A stretch of DNA of 64,000 nucleotides from Brenneria nigrifluens DSM 30175 = ATCC 13028 (lineage in GTDB: Bacteria; Pseudomonadota; Gammaproteobacteria; Enterobacterales; Enterobacteriaceae), in NCBI RefSeq assembly GCF_005484965.1, contig NZ_CP034036.1, forward strand, positions 3,720,001 through 3,784,000, written 5' to 3'. Under the pieces are notes generated by a model. The model saw only the letters and a list, made by a program, of their open reading frames with translations, was not told where the DNA came from and searched no databases. Both the position numbers and the translations under genes were made by a program. Positions 8,585-17,346 of the stretch are shown here, piece after piece; within the stretch, counting starts at the first letter, position 1; each line of letters opens with the position of its first letter.

Positions 8585-11269
8585 ATGATGCAAAAAAACC
8601 TTCCGCCAGATATTCTCGCACCATCCCCCGCGGTTGCTCCGCCTCCTGATTCGCCACTTACTTACCGCGACGAGATGCTGAATTGCCGGGTGCTGAAACA
8701 GCAATTGGAACAATTTCAAGGCTGGCTGGCGACCGAGTTTACCTCGGGCGTCAGTGCGGAAACGCTTATCGACGCCAGAACGCAGTTCATCGACCATTTG
8801 CTGCAACGGCTGTGGCTTTTTTACGGTTTTGAAAACGTGCCGCAAACGGCGCTGGTCGCCGTTGGCGGCTACGGGCGCGGCGAACTGCATCCGCTGTCGG
8901 ATATCGACGTTCTGGTGCTGAGCCAGGAGAAGCTCAGCGAGCAGCACTCACAGCGCGTGGGCGCATTCATTACCCAGCTGTGGGATCTCAAGCTTGAAGT
9001 CGGCCACAGCGTCAGAACGCTGGAAGAGTGTTTGCAGGAAGGACGCGCGGACATCTCGGTCGCCACCAACCTGATTGAATCCCGCATGATCTGCGGCGAC
9101 GTGGCGCTGTTCCTCAATCTGCAAAAACAGGTATTCAGCGAAGACTTCTGGCCCTCGGCGACCTTTTTCCCGGCAAAAATCGCCGAACAGCAAGAGCGTC
9201 ACAAGCGTTACCACGGCACCAGCTACAACCTCGAACCCGATATCAAAAGCAGCCCCGGCGGATTGCGCGACATTCATACGCTGTTGTGGGTGGCCCGCCG
9301 CCACTTCGGCGCCACCTCCCTTGACGAAATGGTCGGTTTCGGTTTCCTGACGGAAACGGAGCGCAAGGAGCTAAATGAATGCCAGAGCTTTCTGTGGCGT
9401 ATCCGCTTTGCCTTGCATTTGCTGCTGCCGCGCTACGACAACCGCCTGCTGTTCGACCGTCAGCTCAACGTGGCGCAGCTTCTGCAATATCAGGGCGCAG
9501 GCAATGCGCCGGTAGAGCGGATGATGAAAGACTTCTACCGGGTGACCCATCGCGTCAGCGAACTGAACCAGATGCTGCTGCAACTGTTCGACGAAGCGAT
9601 TCTGGCGCTGGAGCCGAACGAAAAACCCCGGACGATCGATGATGAATTTCAGCTGCGCGGCAACCTGATCGATCTACGCGACAGCACGTTGTTCATCCAT
9701 AAGCCGGAAGCCATCATGCGCATGTTTTACCAGATGGTGCGCAGCCGCGACATCGCGGGGATTTATTCCACCACCCTGCGCCAGTTGCGTCACGCGCGGC
9801 GCCATCTCGCCGGCCCGCTATGCGCCATCCCGGAGGCGCGGCAGCTGTTTATGAACATCCTGCGCCACCCGCATGCGGTAAGCCGCGCGCTGCTCCCCAT
9901 GCATCGCCACAGCGTGCTGTCGGCCTATATACCGCAATGGGGCAACATCGTCGGGCAAATGCAGTTCGATTTGTTCCACGCCTACACCGTCGATGAGCAC
10001 ACCATCCGGGTATTGCTGAAGCTGGAAAGCTTCGCCGATGAGGAAACCCGAACGCGCCACCCGCTGTGCGTGGAGCTCTACCCGCGTCTGCCGCAGCCGG
10101 AACTGCTGCTGCTCGCCGCCCTGTTTCACGATATCGCCAAAGGGCGCGGGGGCGATCATTCCGAACTCGGCGCCCAGGATGCGCTGGAGTTCGCCACGCT
10201 GCACGGACTGAACCTGCGTGAAGCGCAGCTGGTTTCCTGGCTGGTGCGCCACCATCTGCTGATGTCCGTTACCGCCCAGCGCCGCGATATTCAGGACCCG
10301 ACCGTGATTCAGCAGTTCGCCACGGAAATGCAGAGCGAAACCCGCTTGCGCTATCTGGTCAGTCTGACCGTCGCGGACATCTGCGCCACTAACGAAACCC
10401 TGTGGAACAGTTGGAAACAGAGTCTGTTGCGCGAGCTCTATTTCGCCACGGAAAAACAGCTGCGCCGGGGGATGCAGAATACCCCGGACGTGCGCGAACG
10501 CGTGCGCCACCACCGCTTACAGGCGCTGGCTCTGCTGCGTATGGACAATATCGATGAAGAGGCGCTGCATAATATCTGGGGCCGCTGCCGGGCCGACTAT
10601 TTCCTGCGCCATTCCCCCAATCAGTTGGCCTGGCACGCCCGCCACCTGCTGGAGCACGACAGCAGTAAACCGCTGGTACTGATCAGCCATCAGGCCAGCC
10701 GGGGCGGCACGGAAATTTTTATCCGCTGCCAGGACCGGCCCTATCTGTTCGCCACGGTGGCCGGCGAACTGGATCGCCGCAACCTCAGCGTGCACGATGC
10801 GCAAATCTTCACCAGCCGCGACGGCATGGCGATGGATACCTTTATCGTCCTGGAGCCGGACGGCAGCCCGCTGGCGCAGGATCGTCACGAAACCACGCGT
10901 TACGCCCTTGAGCAGGCGCTGACGCAGCGTGACTATCAGCATCCGCGCGCCCGCCGCTCGTCGCCGAAGCTACGTCACTTCAGCGTACCGACCGAGGTGA
11001 GCTTTTTGCCGACCCATACGGACAGACGCAGCTATATGGAGCTTAGCGCCCTCGATCAACCGGGGCTGCTGGCCCGTATCGGCGAAATTTTCGCCGACCT
11101 TAATCTGTCGCTGCACGGCGCGCGTATTTCCACCATCGGCGAACGGGTGGAGGACTTGTTTATTCTCGCCGACAGCGAGAGACGGGCGCTAAAACCGGAA
11201 TTGCGCGTTAAATTGCAACAACGGTTGACAGAAGCCCTTAACCCAAACGATAAAGTACCATTGAGTTAA
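8585..11269 (+). CDS. glnD: Bifunctional PII uridylyltransferase / uridylyl-removing enzyme
   Basis: GlnD senses glutamine and sets nitrogen status by uridylylating PII at low glutamine and removing UMP at high glutamine. Domains in order: nucleotidyltransferase with GGYGRGELHPLSDIDVL near residue 100, a GlnD linker domain, an HD phosphohydrolase with FHDIAKGRGGDHSELG near residue 515, and two ACT domains at the C-terminus ending in TEALNPNDKVPLS. E. coli GlnD is 890 residues; this one is about 894 from the ATG at 8585. A TTG at 8567 and an ATG at 8588 are alternatives; no ribosome site is clear. It lies between map and dapD as in E. coli. Confidence 0.96.
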   Translation: MMQKNLPPDILAPSPAVAPPPDSPLTYRDEMLNCRVLKQQLEQFQGWLATEFTSGVSAETLIDARTQFIDHLLQRLWLFYGFENVPQTALVAVGGYGRGELHPLSDIDVLVLSQEKLSEQHSQRVGAFITQLWDLKLEVGHSVRTLEECLQEGRADISVATNLIESRMICGDVALFLNLQKQVFSEDFWPSATFFPAKIAEQQERHKRYHGTSYNLEPDIKSSPGGLRDIHTLLWVARRHFGATSLDEMVGFGFLTETERKELNECQSFLWRIRFALHLLLPRYDNRLLFDRQLNVAQLLQYQGAGNAPVERMMKDFYRVTHRVSELNQMLLQLFDEAILALEPNEKPRTIDDEFQLRGNLIDLRDSTLFIHKPEAIMRMFYQMVRSRDIAGIYSTTLRQLRHARRHLAGPLCAIPEARQLFMNILRHPHAVSRALLPMHRHSVLSAYIPQWGNIVGQMQFDLFHAYTVDEHTIRVLLKLESFADEETRTRHPLCVELYPRLPQPELLLLAALFHDIAKGRGGDHSELGAQDALEFATLHGLNLREAQLVSWLVRHHLLMSVTAQRRDIQDPTVIQQFATEMQSETRLRYLVSLTVADICATNETLWNSWKQSLLRELYFATEKQLRRGMQNTPDVRERVRHHRLQALALLRMDNIDEEALHNIWGRCRADYFLRHSPNQLAWHARHLLEHDSSKPLVLISHQASRGGTEIFIRCQDRPYLFATVAGELDRRNLSVHDAQIFTSRDGMAMDTFIVLEPDGSPLAQDRHETTRYALEQALTQRDYQHPRARRSSPKLRHFSVPTEVSFLPTHTDRRSYMELSALDQPGLLARIGEIFADLNLSLHGARISTIGERVEDLFILADSERRALKPELRVKLQQRLTEALNPNDKVPLS

Positions 11270-11297
11270 TTTTCACAATCAGGAAAGAGAAAACAGG

Positions 11298-12125
11298 ATG
11301 CATCAACAACTACAGAACGTTATCGAAAATGCTTTCGAGCGCCGCGCCGAGATTACCCCCGCCAATGCAGACGCCATTACCCGCGGGGCGGTCAATGAGG
11401 CCATCGCCCTGCTGGACAATGGCGCGCTGCGTGTTGCAGAAAAAATCGACGGCCAGTGGGTCACCCATCAATGGCTGAAAAAAGCCGTGCTGCTCTCTTT
11501 CCGCATTAACGATAACCAGCTTATCGAAGGGGCGGAAACGCGCTTTTTCGACAAGGTTCCGATGAAATTCGCCGATTACGATGAAGCGCGCTTCCAACGC
11601 GACGGTATCCGCGTGGCGCCGCCGGCCAGCGTGCGCCGGGGGGCCTTTATCGCCCGCAACACCGTGCTGATGCCTTCTTACGTCAACATCGGCGCCTATG
11701 TCGATGAAGGCACCATGGTCGATACCTGGGTAACGGTGGGTTCCTGCGCGCAGATTGGTAAAAACGTGCACCTGTCCGGCGGCGTCGGCATCGGCGGCGT
11801 TCTGGAACCCTTACAGGCCAACCCGACCATCATCGAAGACAACTGCTTTATCGGCGCGCGTTCGGAAGTGGTCGAAGGGGTGATCGTTGAAGAAGGTTCG
11901 GTGATTTCCATGGGCGTATTTATCAGCCAGAGCACGAGGATTTATGACCGTGAAACCGGCGAGATCCACTACGGCCGCGTACCGGCGGGTTCCGTGGTTG
12001 TCTCCGGCAACCTGCCCTCGAAAGATGGCAGCCACAGTCTGTATTGCGCGGTTATCGTTAAAAAAGTGGACGCGAAAACCCGCGCCAAAGTGGGAATCAA
12101 CGAGTTATTGCGCACCATCGACTAA
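11298..12125 (+). CDS. dapD: Tetrahydrodipicolinate N-succinyltransferase
   Basis: DapD transfers succinyl from succinyl-CoA to tetrahydrodipicolinate in the succinylase branch of lysine and meso-diaminopimelate synthesis. The 275 residues (E. coli 274) include an N-terminal helical domain and a left-handed beta-helix built of hexapeptide repeats in the middle (GAYVDEGTMVDTWVTVGSCA region). A GGAAAGAG-type ribosome site precedes the ATG. It is 28 bp after glnD and ends in a strong terminator. Confidence 0.98.
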   Translation: MHQQLQNVIENAFERRAEITPANADAITRGAVNEAIALLDNGALRVAEKIDGQWVTHQWLKKAVLLSFRINDNQLIEGAETRFFDKVPMKFADYDEARFQRDGIRVAPPASVRRGAFIARNTVLMPSYVNIGAYVDEGTMVDTWVTVGSCAQIGKNVHLSGGVGIGGVLEPLQANPTIIEDNCFIGARSEVVEGVIVEEGSVISMGVFISQSTRIYDRETGEIHYGRVPAGSVVVSGNLPSKDGSHSLYCAVIVKKVDAKTRAKVGINELLRTID

Positions 12126-12137
12126 CAGGCGAAGCCG

Positions 12138-12164
12138 GCGGGTTTATCCAACCCGCTTTTTTTT
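12138..12164 (+). terminator. Rho-independent terminator of dapD
   Basis: A 7-bp stem GCGGGTT / AACCCGC with loop TATCC is followed by eight T residues. A family A repeat begins directly after the T-tract. Confidence 0.92.
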
Positions 12165-12257
12165 GTGGCGTGCCATCCATGGCCGCCACCCTTCGGGTCG
12201 TCGCCAAGGCGACGTCAAAAACCTCTCCCGGAAGTTTTTTGTGGCGTGCCAGCGCAC
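12165..12257 (+). repeat. Repeat family A: one degenerate unit plus a fragment
   Basis: The unit 12165-12240 follows the family A order: hairpin 1 (GTGGCGTGCC..GGCCGCC, decayed), hairpin 2 (GTCGCC..GGCGAC), hairpin 3 ending in a T-tract (AAAAACCT..AAGTTTTTT). A second unit starts at 12241 and breaks off. It abuts the dapD terminator. Confidence 0.75.
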
Positions 12258-12341
12258 AAAAAATTGTGAACAATCACAGATAAACCCGGTCGCTTCTCCC
12301 TATAATCATTGACGTATTTTAAAACCAAAAAAGGCCGCGCC

Positions 12342-12731
12342 ATGTATGACAATCTGAAAAGCCTGGGTATCAGCAACCCGGATGATATCGATCGCTATAG
12401 TCTGCGTCAGGAAGCCAGCAACGACATTCTGAAAATATACTTTCGCAAGGATAAGGGGGAGTTTTTCGCCAAAAGCGTAAAATTCAAATATCCGCGTCAG
12501 CGTAAAACCATCATGGCGGACAATTCCGGTCAGGCTTACAAAGAGATCAACGAAATCAGCCCCAATCTGCGCTATGTGATTGAGGAGCTCGATCAAATCT
12601 GTCAGCACGAGCAGGTGGAAGTCGATTTGAAACGCAAGATCCTTGACGATCTGCGCCATCTGGAAGGCGTGGTATCGAACAAAATCGCCGAGATCGAAGC
12701 CGATTTGGAGAAGCTGACTAAAAATCGCTGA
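12342..12731 (+). CDS. yaeH: YaeH, DUF3461 family protein of unknown function
   Basis: A 129-residue cytosolic protein that matches E. coli YaeH closely (MYDNLKSLGI..DDIDRYSLRQEA, FFAKSVKFKYPRQRKT, LEKLTKNR at the end). The second half is likely helical or coiled-coil (LDQICQHEQ..EIEADLEKL). No catalytic motif is visible and its function is not known to me. The start is the ATG with the conserved MYDNLK; a short in-frame extension upstream has no family match. It lies downstream of dapD on the same strand behind a terminator. Confidence 0.93.
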   Translation: MYDNLKSLGISNPDDIDRYSLRQEASNDILKIYFRKDKGEFFAKSVKFKYPRQRKTIMADNSGQAYKEINEISPNLRYVIEELDQICQHEQVEVDLKRKILDDLRHLEGVVSNKIAEIEADLEKLTKNR

Positions 12732-12760
12732 CGGCCAGGCCGCGGGACAATGTAAAACGG

Positions 12761-12888
12761 AGGTTGCTGACAAAGTCGTCTGTAAGCCTGAGATACCCGG
12801 GCCTACCGTACCGAGGGGCGCTCCGGCGGCTTACGCCGCTACGGCCCCTCGCCACGCTCTCCCTAATAACGGGCTTGTCAATGGTCTG
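12761..12888. repeat. Repeat family B, copy 2
   Basis: A 128-bp copy nearly identical to 4462-4590, with the same central hairpin and imperfect inverted ends (TGACAAAG / CTTGTCA). It is flanked by AACGG on both sides (12756-12760 and 12889-12893). It sits between the yaeH stop and the hairpin of the yaeH terminator; the left flank AAAACGG looks like a duplicate of the terminator arm. Confidence 0.85.
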
Positions 12889-12914
12889 AACGGGGAGCCT
12901 CGCGCTCCCGTTTT
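12889..12914 (+). terminator. Terminator of yaeH, between convergent yaeH and yqcA
   Basis: Stem AACGGG-GAGC / GCTC-CCGTT with loop CTCGC, followed by TTTTG. It lies 158 bp from the yaeH stop because repeat B is inserted between them. It may also serve yqcA in the opposite direction. Confidence 0.7.
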
Positions 12915-12923
12915 GTATGCAGC

Positions 12924-13385
12924 TTACTGCCCTTGCGCCTCGACCGACTCCGCCCACTGCTCTACCCACGGGCAGGAAACCACTTCCGGTTCAGGATGCT
13001 CAATCGCATCGATTTCCAGTACGTCGCCGATGCGCTTGGCGCCGATTTCCCGCAACAGCGCGTCAAACTGATGCCCACCGCCGCAGAAATTCTCATAGCT
13101 GCTGTCGCCCAGCGCGATCAATCCATAGCGCAGCTGCGGCTGATAGCCCCCCTGCTCGCGTAAAGCGGTATACAGGGGCGCGATCGAGTCAGGAAGCTGT
13201 CCCTGGCCCGTGGTTGAGGTCACCACCAGAATATAGTGCTCAAGGTAGCTCAGCCATGACTCCAGCGACGCATCCTCAAAAACGTTAACCTCATGTCCGC
13301 GTTCTCTGAGGATATTTTCCGCTTCTTCGGCTACCAGCACCGCGTTGCCGTAGACCGAGCCAACAAAAATACCAATCTGCGCCAT
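12924..13385 (-). CDS. yqcA: Flavodoxin-like protein YqcA
   Basis: A short-chain flavodoxin of 153 residues that should bind FMN and carry single electrons; its physiological partner is not settled. The phosphate-binding loop GSVYGNA is at about residues 9-15, STTGQGQLP forms the second FMN loop, and LGDSSYENFCGGG the third. The ATG at 13385 has GGAG nine bases upstream. It follows truC by 21 bp, as in E. coli (yqcC-truC-yqcA), and is probably in the same operon. Confidence 0.93.
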   Translation of the reverse strand: MAQIGIFVGSVYGNAVLVAEEAENILRERGHEVNVFEDASLESWLSYLEHYILVVTSTTGQGQLPDSIAPLYTALREQGGYQPQLRYGLIALGDSSYENFCGGGHQFDALLREIGAKRIGDVLEIDAIEHPEPEVVSCPWVEQWAESVEAQGQ

Positions 13386-13406
13386 GATTTGTAACTCCAA
13401 TTTTAT

Positions 13407-14195
13407 TTAAGACCTGATGAAATGCCCGCTATCCTGACCCGACGCCGCAGGAAACTCAACCTTTTCAAACTCAGGGAGAATCCCCTGCCAGCCAAATTGC
13501 GCCATTACCCCCTGCCACGGCGCATCCCAACGCGCCTGCAACGTTAATGCCTCGCCGCTCGCCGGGTGAGTCAAATTCAGTCGGCTTGCATGCAACATCA
13601 TCCTGCCGCAGGCGAAATGCGTCCCCATGCCTCTGTTCTGCCGCAGATCGCCGTGGGCGCTGTCGCCGATAATCGGATGGTGAAGGTGCGACATATGACG
13701 GCGCAGCTGATGTTTGCGCCCCGTTTGCGGCGTCAGTTCAAGCAGGCTGTAGCGCGACGTCGGGTAGCGGCCGATGGCCACCGGCATTTCAACCCGCGCC
13801 AGCGCGCGATAATGGCTCACCGCGGGCTGCGGCGCCTTATCAGGATTGGCTAGTTTATCCGCTATTTTGTCCAGTTCCTCCGTCAGAGCGTAATCGACCA
13901 CCCCATCATCCAGCACATAGCCGCGCACCACGGCGTGATAGGTTTTCCGCACCCGATGCTGCTCAAACTGTTGCGACAACAGCCTGGCCACGTCGCTGGA
14001 CAGCGCCAGTAAAAGCACGCCGGATGTCGGCCGGTCCAAACGATGGACGGTATAGACATGCCGACCAATCTGATCGCGCACCGTCTGCATCACCACCACT
14101 TTCTCTTTACGATCCAGCCAGCTGCGATGGACCAGCCAACCAGCCGGCTTATTGACCGCCACCAGATGCTCATCCTGGTAAACGATCTCAAGCAT
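13407..14195 (-). CDS. truC: tRNA pseudouridine(65) synthase TruC
   Basis: TruC isomerises U65 in the T-stem of tRNA-Ile and tRNA-Asp. It belongs to the RluA-type family: the catalytic aspartate is in HRLDRPTSG, and the TPQTGRKHQLRRH motif and GDSAHGD follow. From MLEIVYQDE it has 262 residues (E. coli 260). An ATG four codons upstream (14207) is an alternative start. The start overlaps the end of yqcC by 8 bp, implying translational coupling. Confidence 0.95.
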   Translation of the reverse strand: MLEIVYQDEHLVAVNKPAGWLVHRSWLDRKEKVVVMQTVRDQIGRHVYTVHRLDRPTSGVLLLALSSDVARLLSQQFEQHRVRKTYHAVVRGYVLDDGVVDYALTEELDKIADKLANPDKAPQPAVSHYRALARVEMPVAIGRYPTSRYSLLELTPQTGRKHQLRRHMSHLHHPIIGDSAHGDLRQNRGMGTHFACGRMMLHASRLNLTHPASGEALTLQARWDAPWQGVMAQFGWQGILPEFEKVEFPAASGQDSGHFIRS

Positions 14196-14541
14196 CGTGG
14201 CGTTCATCAGGGGAATTCCGGCGATGGGCAAACAGAGCGTCGAGCTGTCCAATCTGCGTCAAAATCGGTTCAAGATCGGATGGAACGCCTTCCAGCGCCT
14301 CTTCAAAATAGGGCAGTAGGGAAAATTCGGTCGGCAAGGGGGCGCCGCCGTCAAGCAAGGCGTGCATACGCGGCAACAGTACCCACTGCAGCCACTGCTC
14401 CGCCCGCATGGTATCGATACAGAACGGCTCGACGCTGGCGAAGGCGGAGGCTTCCGGGGGGGAGGTCTGCCAGAAAGGGCTGTTTTTTAATACGCGTTCG
14501 ATGTCGATCAGCGACTGACGAACCCGGCTCTCTAAACTCAT
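14188..14541 (-). CDS. yqcC: YqcC family protein (DUF446)
   Basis: A 117-residue cytosolic protein. The conserved segment PFCIDTMRAEQWLQWVLLPRMHALLD matches E. coli YqcC, whose role is unknown; only its tight linkage to truC is consistent. The start MSLESRV has a GAGAG sequence upstream. The frame is open further upstream without family support. Upstream lies a 1.2-kb gap with repeats, a MITE and csrB. Confidence 0.9.
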   Translation of the reverse strand: MSLESRVRQSLIDIERVLKNSPFWQTSPPEASAFASVEPFCIDTMRAEQWLQWVLLPRMHALLDGGAPLPTEFSLLPYFEEALEGVPSDLEPILTQIGQLDALFAHRRNSPDERHDA

Positions 14542-14638
14542 GCGGTCTCTCACGGCTGAAGCCTGTTGTGGTTGGCGGCAAAGCATAGCATTGATATCAG
14601 TCTCGCCCAATATGCGCATTTTGCTAAACGTATTCGGT

Positions 14639-15177
14639 AAAAAAACGCCGGGAGCGTTTTTAAACGTCGCCCTGCGACGGCCCGCAGGGCTGAGGAATCC
14701 CCAGAAAATAATTAAGTATTATTTGATAGATCCTCTTAAATAGCAGCGTGTTGTTTTTTAAAGTTTTTCCTTCGCGTAAAAAATCGCGCTGAGGTGGGCG
14801 TGACCGCCGGGTGAGCGGCACGGACGCCGCGAAAGCCAGTGCCGCGCCGGGAGCGCGTCAATGGCGGCCCGACCAGCGGTCACGAACGCCGAAGGCATCG
14901 CGTAGCGACGCGATTTTCGCGAAAAGCCTGGGGTCACGGGGGGCTGGCGCCTGAGCCCCCCGTGTCGGGCGCGTGCTGCGATGGTCGCAGAAATCGACTG
15001 AGGTTAGTGCGCACGAAATCCCCACTGCGCTTACAGACATTCCTTCCCCAAATTTGTGGGGATTCCTCAGCCCGCAGGGTAGCAAGCAGGGATGGCCCGC
15101 CATAAAAAAACGCCGGGAGCGTTTTTAAACGTCGCCCCGCGACGGCCCGCAGGGTGGCGGGCAGGATTGCCCGCCAT
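14639..15177 (-). repeat. Two tandem family A repeat units, the distal one interrupted by a MITE
   Basis: Read on the minus strand, unit 1 (15177-15104) starts right after the csrB T-tract with ATGGCGGGC..GCCCGCC, then GTCGC..GCGAC, then AAAAACGC-TCCCG-GCGTTTTT. Unit 2 (15103-14639) repeats this pattern but is split by the 381-bp element 14690-15070. Both units end in a terminator-like hairpin with a T-tract. Confidence 0.85.
14681..15079. mobile_element. MITE 1: 381 bp, IS10-like ends, 9-bp target duplication
   Basis: The element 14690-15070 has perfect 14-bp terminal inverted repeats CTGAGGAATCCCCA and is flanked by the direct repeat CCCGCAGGG (14681-14689 and 15071-15079). The ends match IS10 outer ends (CTGATGAATCCCC) at 12 of 14 bases as I recall them, and 9 bp is the duplication length of the IS4 family. 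No transposase or other plausible gene lies inside. The inner part (14774-15019) is related to the core of MITE 2 at 56.2-56.5 kb. It inserted into a family A repeat. Confidence 0.9.
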
Positions 15178-15515
15178 AAAAAAATGGGGGTACTGATTGC
15201 TCAGTACCCCCGGTTCGTTTTATAGCTATCCCGCTACACCGTTGCGTCCCTGCTCATCCCTGAAAACTTTTCCCTGGCGGTCTTCCTGACCGACAATCCC
15301 TGCTGGCGTCCGACTTTCTTCCTGACTTATCCATCCTGTATCGTCCATGACTCAATCCCATCAGGCTCCAGCCCCACCGCCACTTCCCGTGCGGCTCTCA
15401 GTCTCCTTCCTGGAGGTGTCCCGGTTTCTTCCTGAAACTTATTTCTCCCTTAAAACAGAACCTGATAAATCATTCATCATGACCGATGACTATCATCAAA
15501 CCCAGTGTAACCGGT
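15178..15515 (-). ncRNA. csrB: CsrB/RsmB regulatory RNA (sequesters CsrA/RsmA)
   Basis: The minus strand carries about 18 GGA motifs in 240 nt, many as AGGA or GGGA in small hairpin loops, then the CsrB-typical end AAACGAACCGG and a strong terminator (GGGGGTACTGA / TCAGTACCCCC, 15186-15211, then seven T). It lies between yqcC and syd, exactly where E. coli csrB lies. The RNA titrates the translational repressor CsrA, so it controls secretion, motility and carbon storage; in soft-rot bacteria the homologue is rsmB. The 5' end is approximate: a TATTAC -10 (15527-15532) would start it near 15515-15520. Confidence 0.93.
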
Positions 15516-15671
15516 TACCAATTTAAGTAATAAGATGTATTAATTGTTTCCTTTCAGCAAGGGGAAAATAACAATGTTTATCAATCGCCGCGGCGAAAAA
15601 AGAAAACAAATAAACTTAACCAACTAATTAATAATGACAAAATAAACAGGCCTGCTAACTTACATATAAAA

Positions 15672-15712
15672 GATGAGAGATCTCTCACAGAAAATGTAAG
15701 AGATATCTCACA
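15672..15712. promoter_or_regulatory. GacA/UvrY upstream activating palindromes for csrB
   Basis: The palindrome TGTAAGAGATATCTCACA (15695-15712) fits the response-regulator consensus TGTAAG-N6-CTTACA with one change. A second, weaker copy GATGAGAGATCTCTCACA is at 15672-15689. They lie about 155-195 bp upstream of the inferred csrB start, the distance expected for BarA-UvrY (GacS-GacA) activation. Confidence 0.8.
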
Positions 15713-15739
15713 CGACAAAAAGTGAAACACGATTAATGA

Positions 15740-16288
15740 TTAGCTTATCAACGGGCGCAGACCAGAGAGAAAATCCGCCAGCGTCGGGGCCAGCACCTGA
15801 TGTTTTCGGGTGCCAAACTCCTCCAGAATCACTTCACCGGAAATATTGGCGAGCGAAATCATCGTCATTGCAGAGTCGGTTGTCGCCAGAAACAGGGTCG
15901 GGGGCAGTTTTAAGCGCTTTTGCGTCAGCAGATGGCCGATCAGATTCTCCTGCATGCGGGAAAAATCCTCCTCGCTCCAGACCTGCAGCAAAACGCACGC
16001 GACCGCGCCGAAGCGCGCCGCCATATCGCCGGCGTACTGCGCGGTATAAAACGCATGGATATCCGGATGCAGGCTGATATCCAGCGCCCGTTCGACGCCG
16101 TCCAGCGCCGCCGCGGGTAAAAACGGCTGCGGCAACCAGTAAACCGCATCTTCCCGGCTGGCGGTAATACAAGGGGAAGGAACCCCGTATAACGCCTCGC
16201 TGGAGGGCGGCTGGCCGGTTTCCTGCCGCCATAAGTCGACATAGCGCCGGGTAAAGGCCGCCAATGCCTGAGTTACCTCATAATCCAT
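15740..16288 (-). CDS. syd: SecY-interacting protein Syd
   Basis: Syd is a peripheral cytosolic protein that binds SecY and helps to monitor translocon assembly. The protein has 182 residues (E. coli 181) with the conserved ELYGVPSPCI-like start (EALYGVPSPCITAS), HAFYTAQYAGDM and NLIGHLLTQKRLKLPPTLF. The ATG at 16288 gives the family N-terminus; ATGs at 16300 and 16303 are alternatives. It is next to csrB and divergent from queF, as in E. coli. Confidence 0.95.
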   Translation of the reverse strand: MDYEVTQALAAFTRRYVDLWRQETGQPPSSEALYGVPSPCITASREDAVYWLPQPFLPAAALDGVERALDISLHPDIHAFYTAQYAGDMAARFGAVACVLLQVWSEEDFSRMQENLIGHLLTQKRLKLPPTLFLATTDSAMTMISLANISGEVILEEFGTRKHQVLAPTLADFLSGLRPLIS

Positions 16289-16361
16289 AATTTTTCTCAT
16301 CATTCTGTTAGTCGGGTTACACTACTCGCCAATATCCTATCTTTTACATCAAGGCAACAGC

Positions 16362-17210
16362 ATGTCCGCTTACGACAAGCATCAGGCCCTGAGCGGGCTG
16401 ACGCTGGGAAAACCAACACCTTATCACGATCGCTACGATGCCGGTTTATTACAACCCGTTCCCCGCAGTCTGAACCGTGAACCGCTCGGCATCCTGCCGC
16501 AGAAACTGCCGTTTCACGGCGCGGATATCTGGACGCTGTATGAGCTTTCCTGGCTTAACCAAAACGGCGTTCCTCAGGTCGCCGTGGGTGAAATGCATCT
16601 GGATGCCGCCAGCCTGAATCTGATTGAATCGAAAAGTTTTAAACTTTACCTCAACAGCTTCAACCAAACCGTATTCGACAGTTGGGAGCGCGTGCGCGCC
16701 ACGCTAATCGACGATCTTGCCCAATGCGCGCAAGGCCAGGTCAAGGTAACGCTGTTCAGACTCGGTGAACTGGAAGGCCGGCCTATCGCCGCCTTTCATG
16801 GCGAATGTATCGACGATCAGAATATTCGCATCGACAACTATGCATTCAACGCCGACTATCTGGCGGCAAACGCGCAGGATGAAACCTGGGTGGAGGAAAC
16901 GCTGGTCAGTCATCTGCTGAAATCCAACTGTCTGATTACCCATCAGCCGGATTGGGGCTCGGTCCAGATTCGCTACCGGGGGAAACGCATTAATCGGGAG
17001 TCGCTGCTGCGTTATATCGTGTCATTCCGCCATCACAATGAGTTTCACGAACAATGCGTCGAGCGGATTTTTAACGATCTGATGCATTACTGTCGGCCGC
17101 AACAGCTTAGCGTTTACGCCCGCTACACGCGCCGTGGCGGACTGGACATCAATCCGTGGCGCAGCAATGCCCCTTTCACCCCGGCGACCGGACGACTGCC
17201 TCGGCAATAA
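16362..17210 (+). CDS. queF: NADPH-dependent 7-cyano-7-deazaguanine reductase
   Basis: QueF reduces the nitrile preQ0 to the amine preQ1 in queuosine synthesis. This is the long two-domain (YqcD/T-fold) form: 282 residues, as in E. coli. The catalytic cysteine is in KSNCLITHQPDWGS (about residue 190), with ESKSFKLYLNSFNQT in the first half and YTRRGGLDINPWRS near the end. It is divergent from syd. Confidence 0.97.
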   Translation: MSAYDKHQALSGLTLGKPTPYHDRYDAGLLQPVPRSLNREPLGILPQKLPFHGADIWTLYELSWLNQNGVPQVAVGEMHLDAASLNLIESKSFKLYLNSFNQTVFDSWERVRATLIDDLAQCAQGQVKVTLFRLGELEGRPIAAFHGECIDDQNIRIDNYAFNADYLAANAQDETWVEETLVSHLLKSNCLITHQPDWGSVQIRYRGKRINRESLLRYIVSFRHHNEFHEQCVERIFNDLMHYCRPQQLSVYARYTRRGGLDINPWRSNAPFTPATGRLPRQ

Positions 17211-17346
17211 ATGCGTAGCGTTACGCAACTTTCGTCTCCGGCTGCGGTGATGATTGGAAAAAATGATAGCGGCACGCTAAGGTGGGATATCAAGAAAAAA
17301 TCGATCGCCGTCCTCAGCGGATTTTACTGCATTTTAAGGAGCAACA

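Noticed and set aside
14839..15105. A short gene (88 codons) in the yqcC-csrB gap
   Set aside because: It crosses the right end of MITE 1 and its target duplication, and the corresponding frame is broken in the related core of MITE 2.
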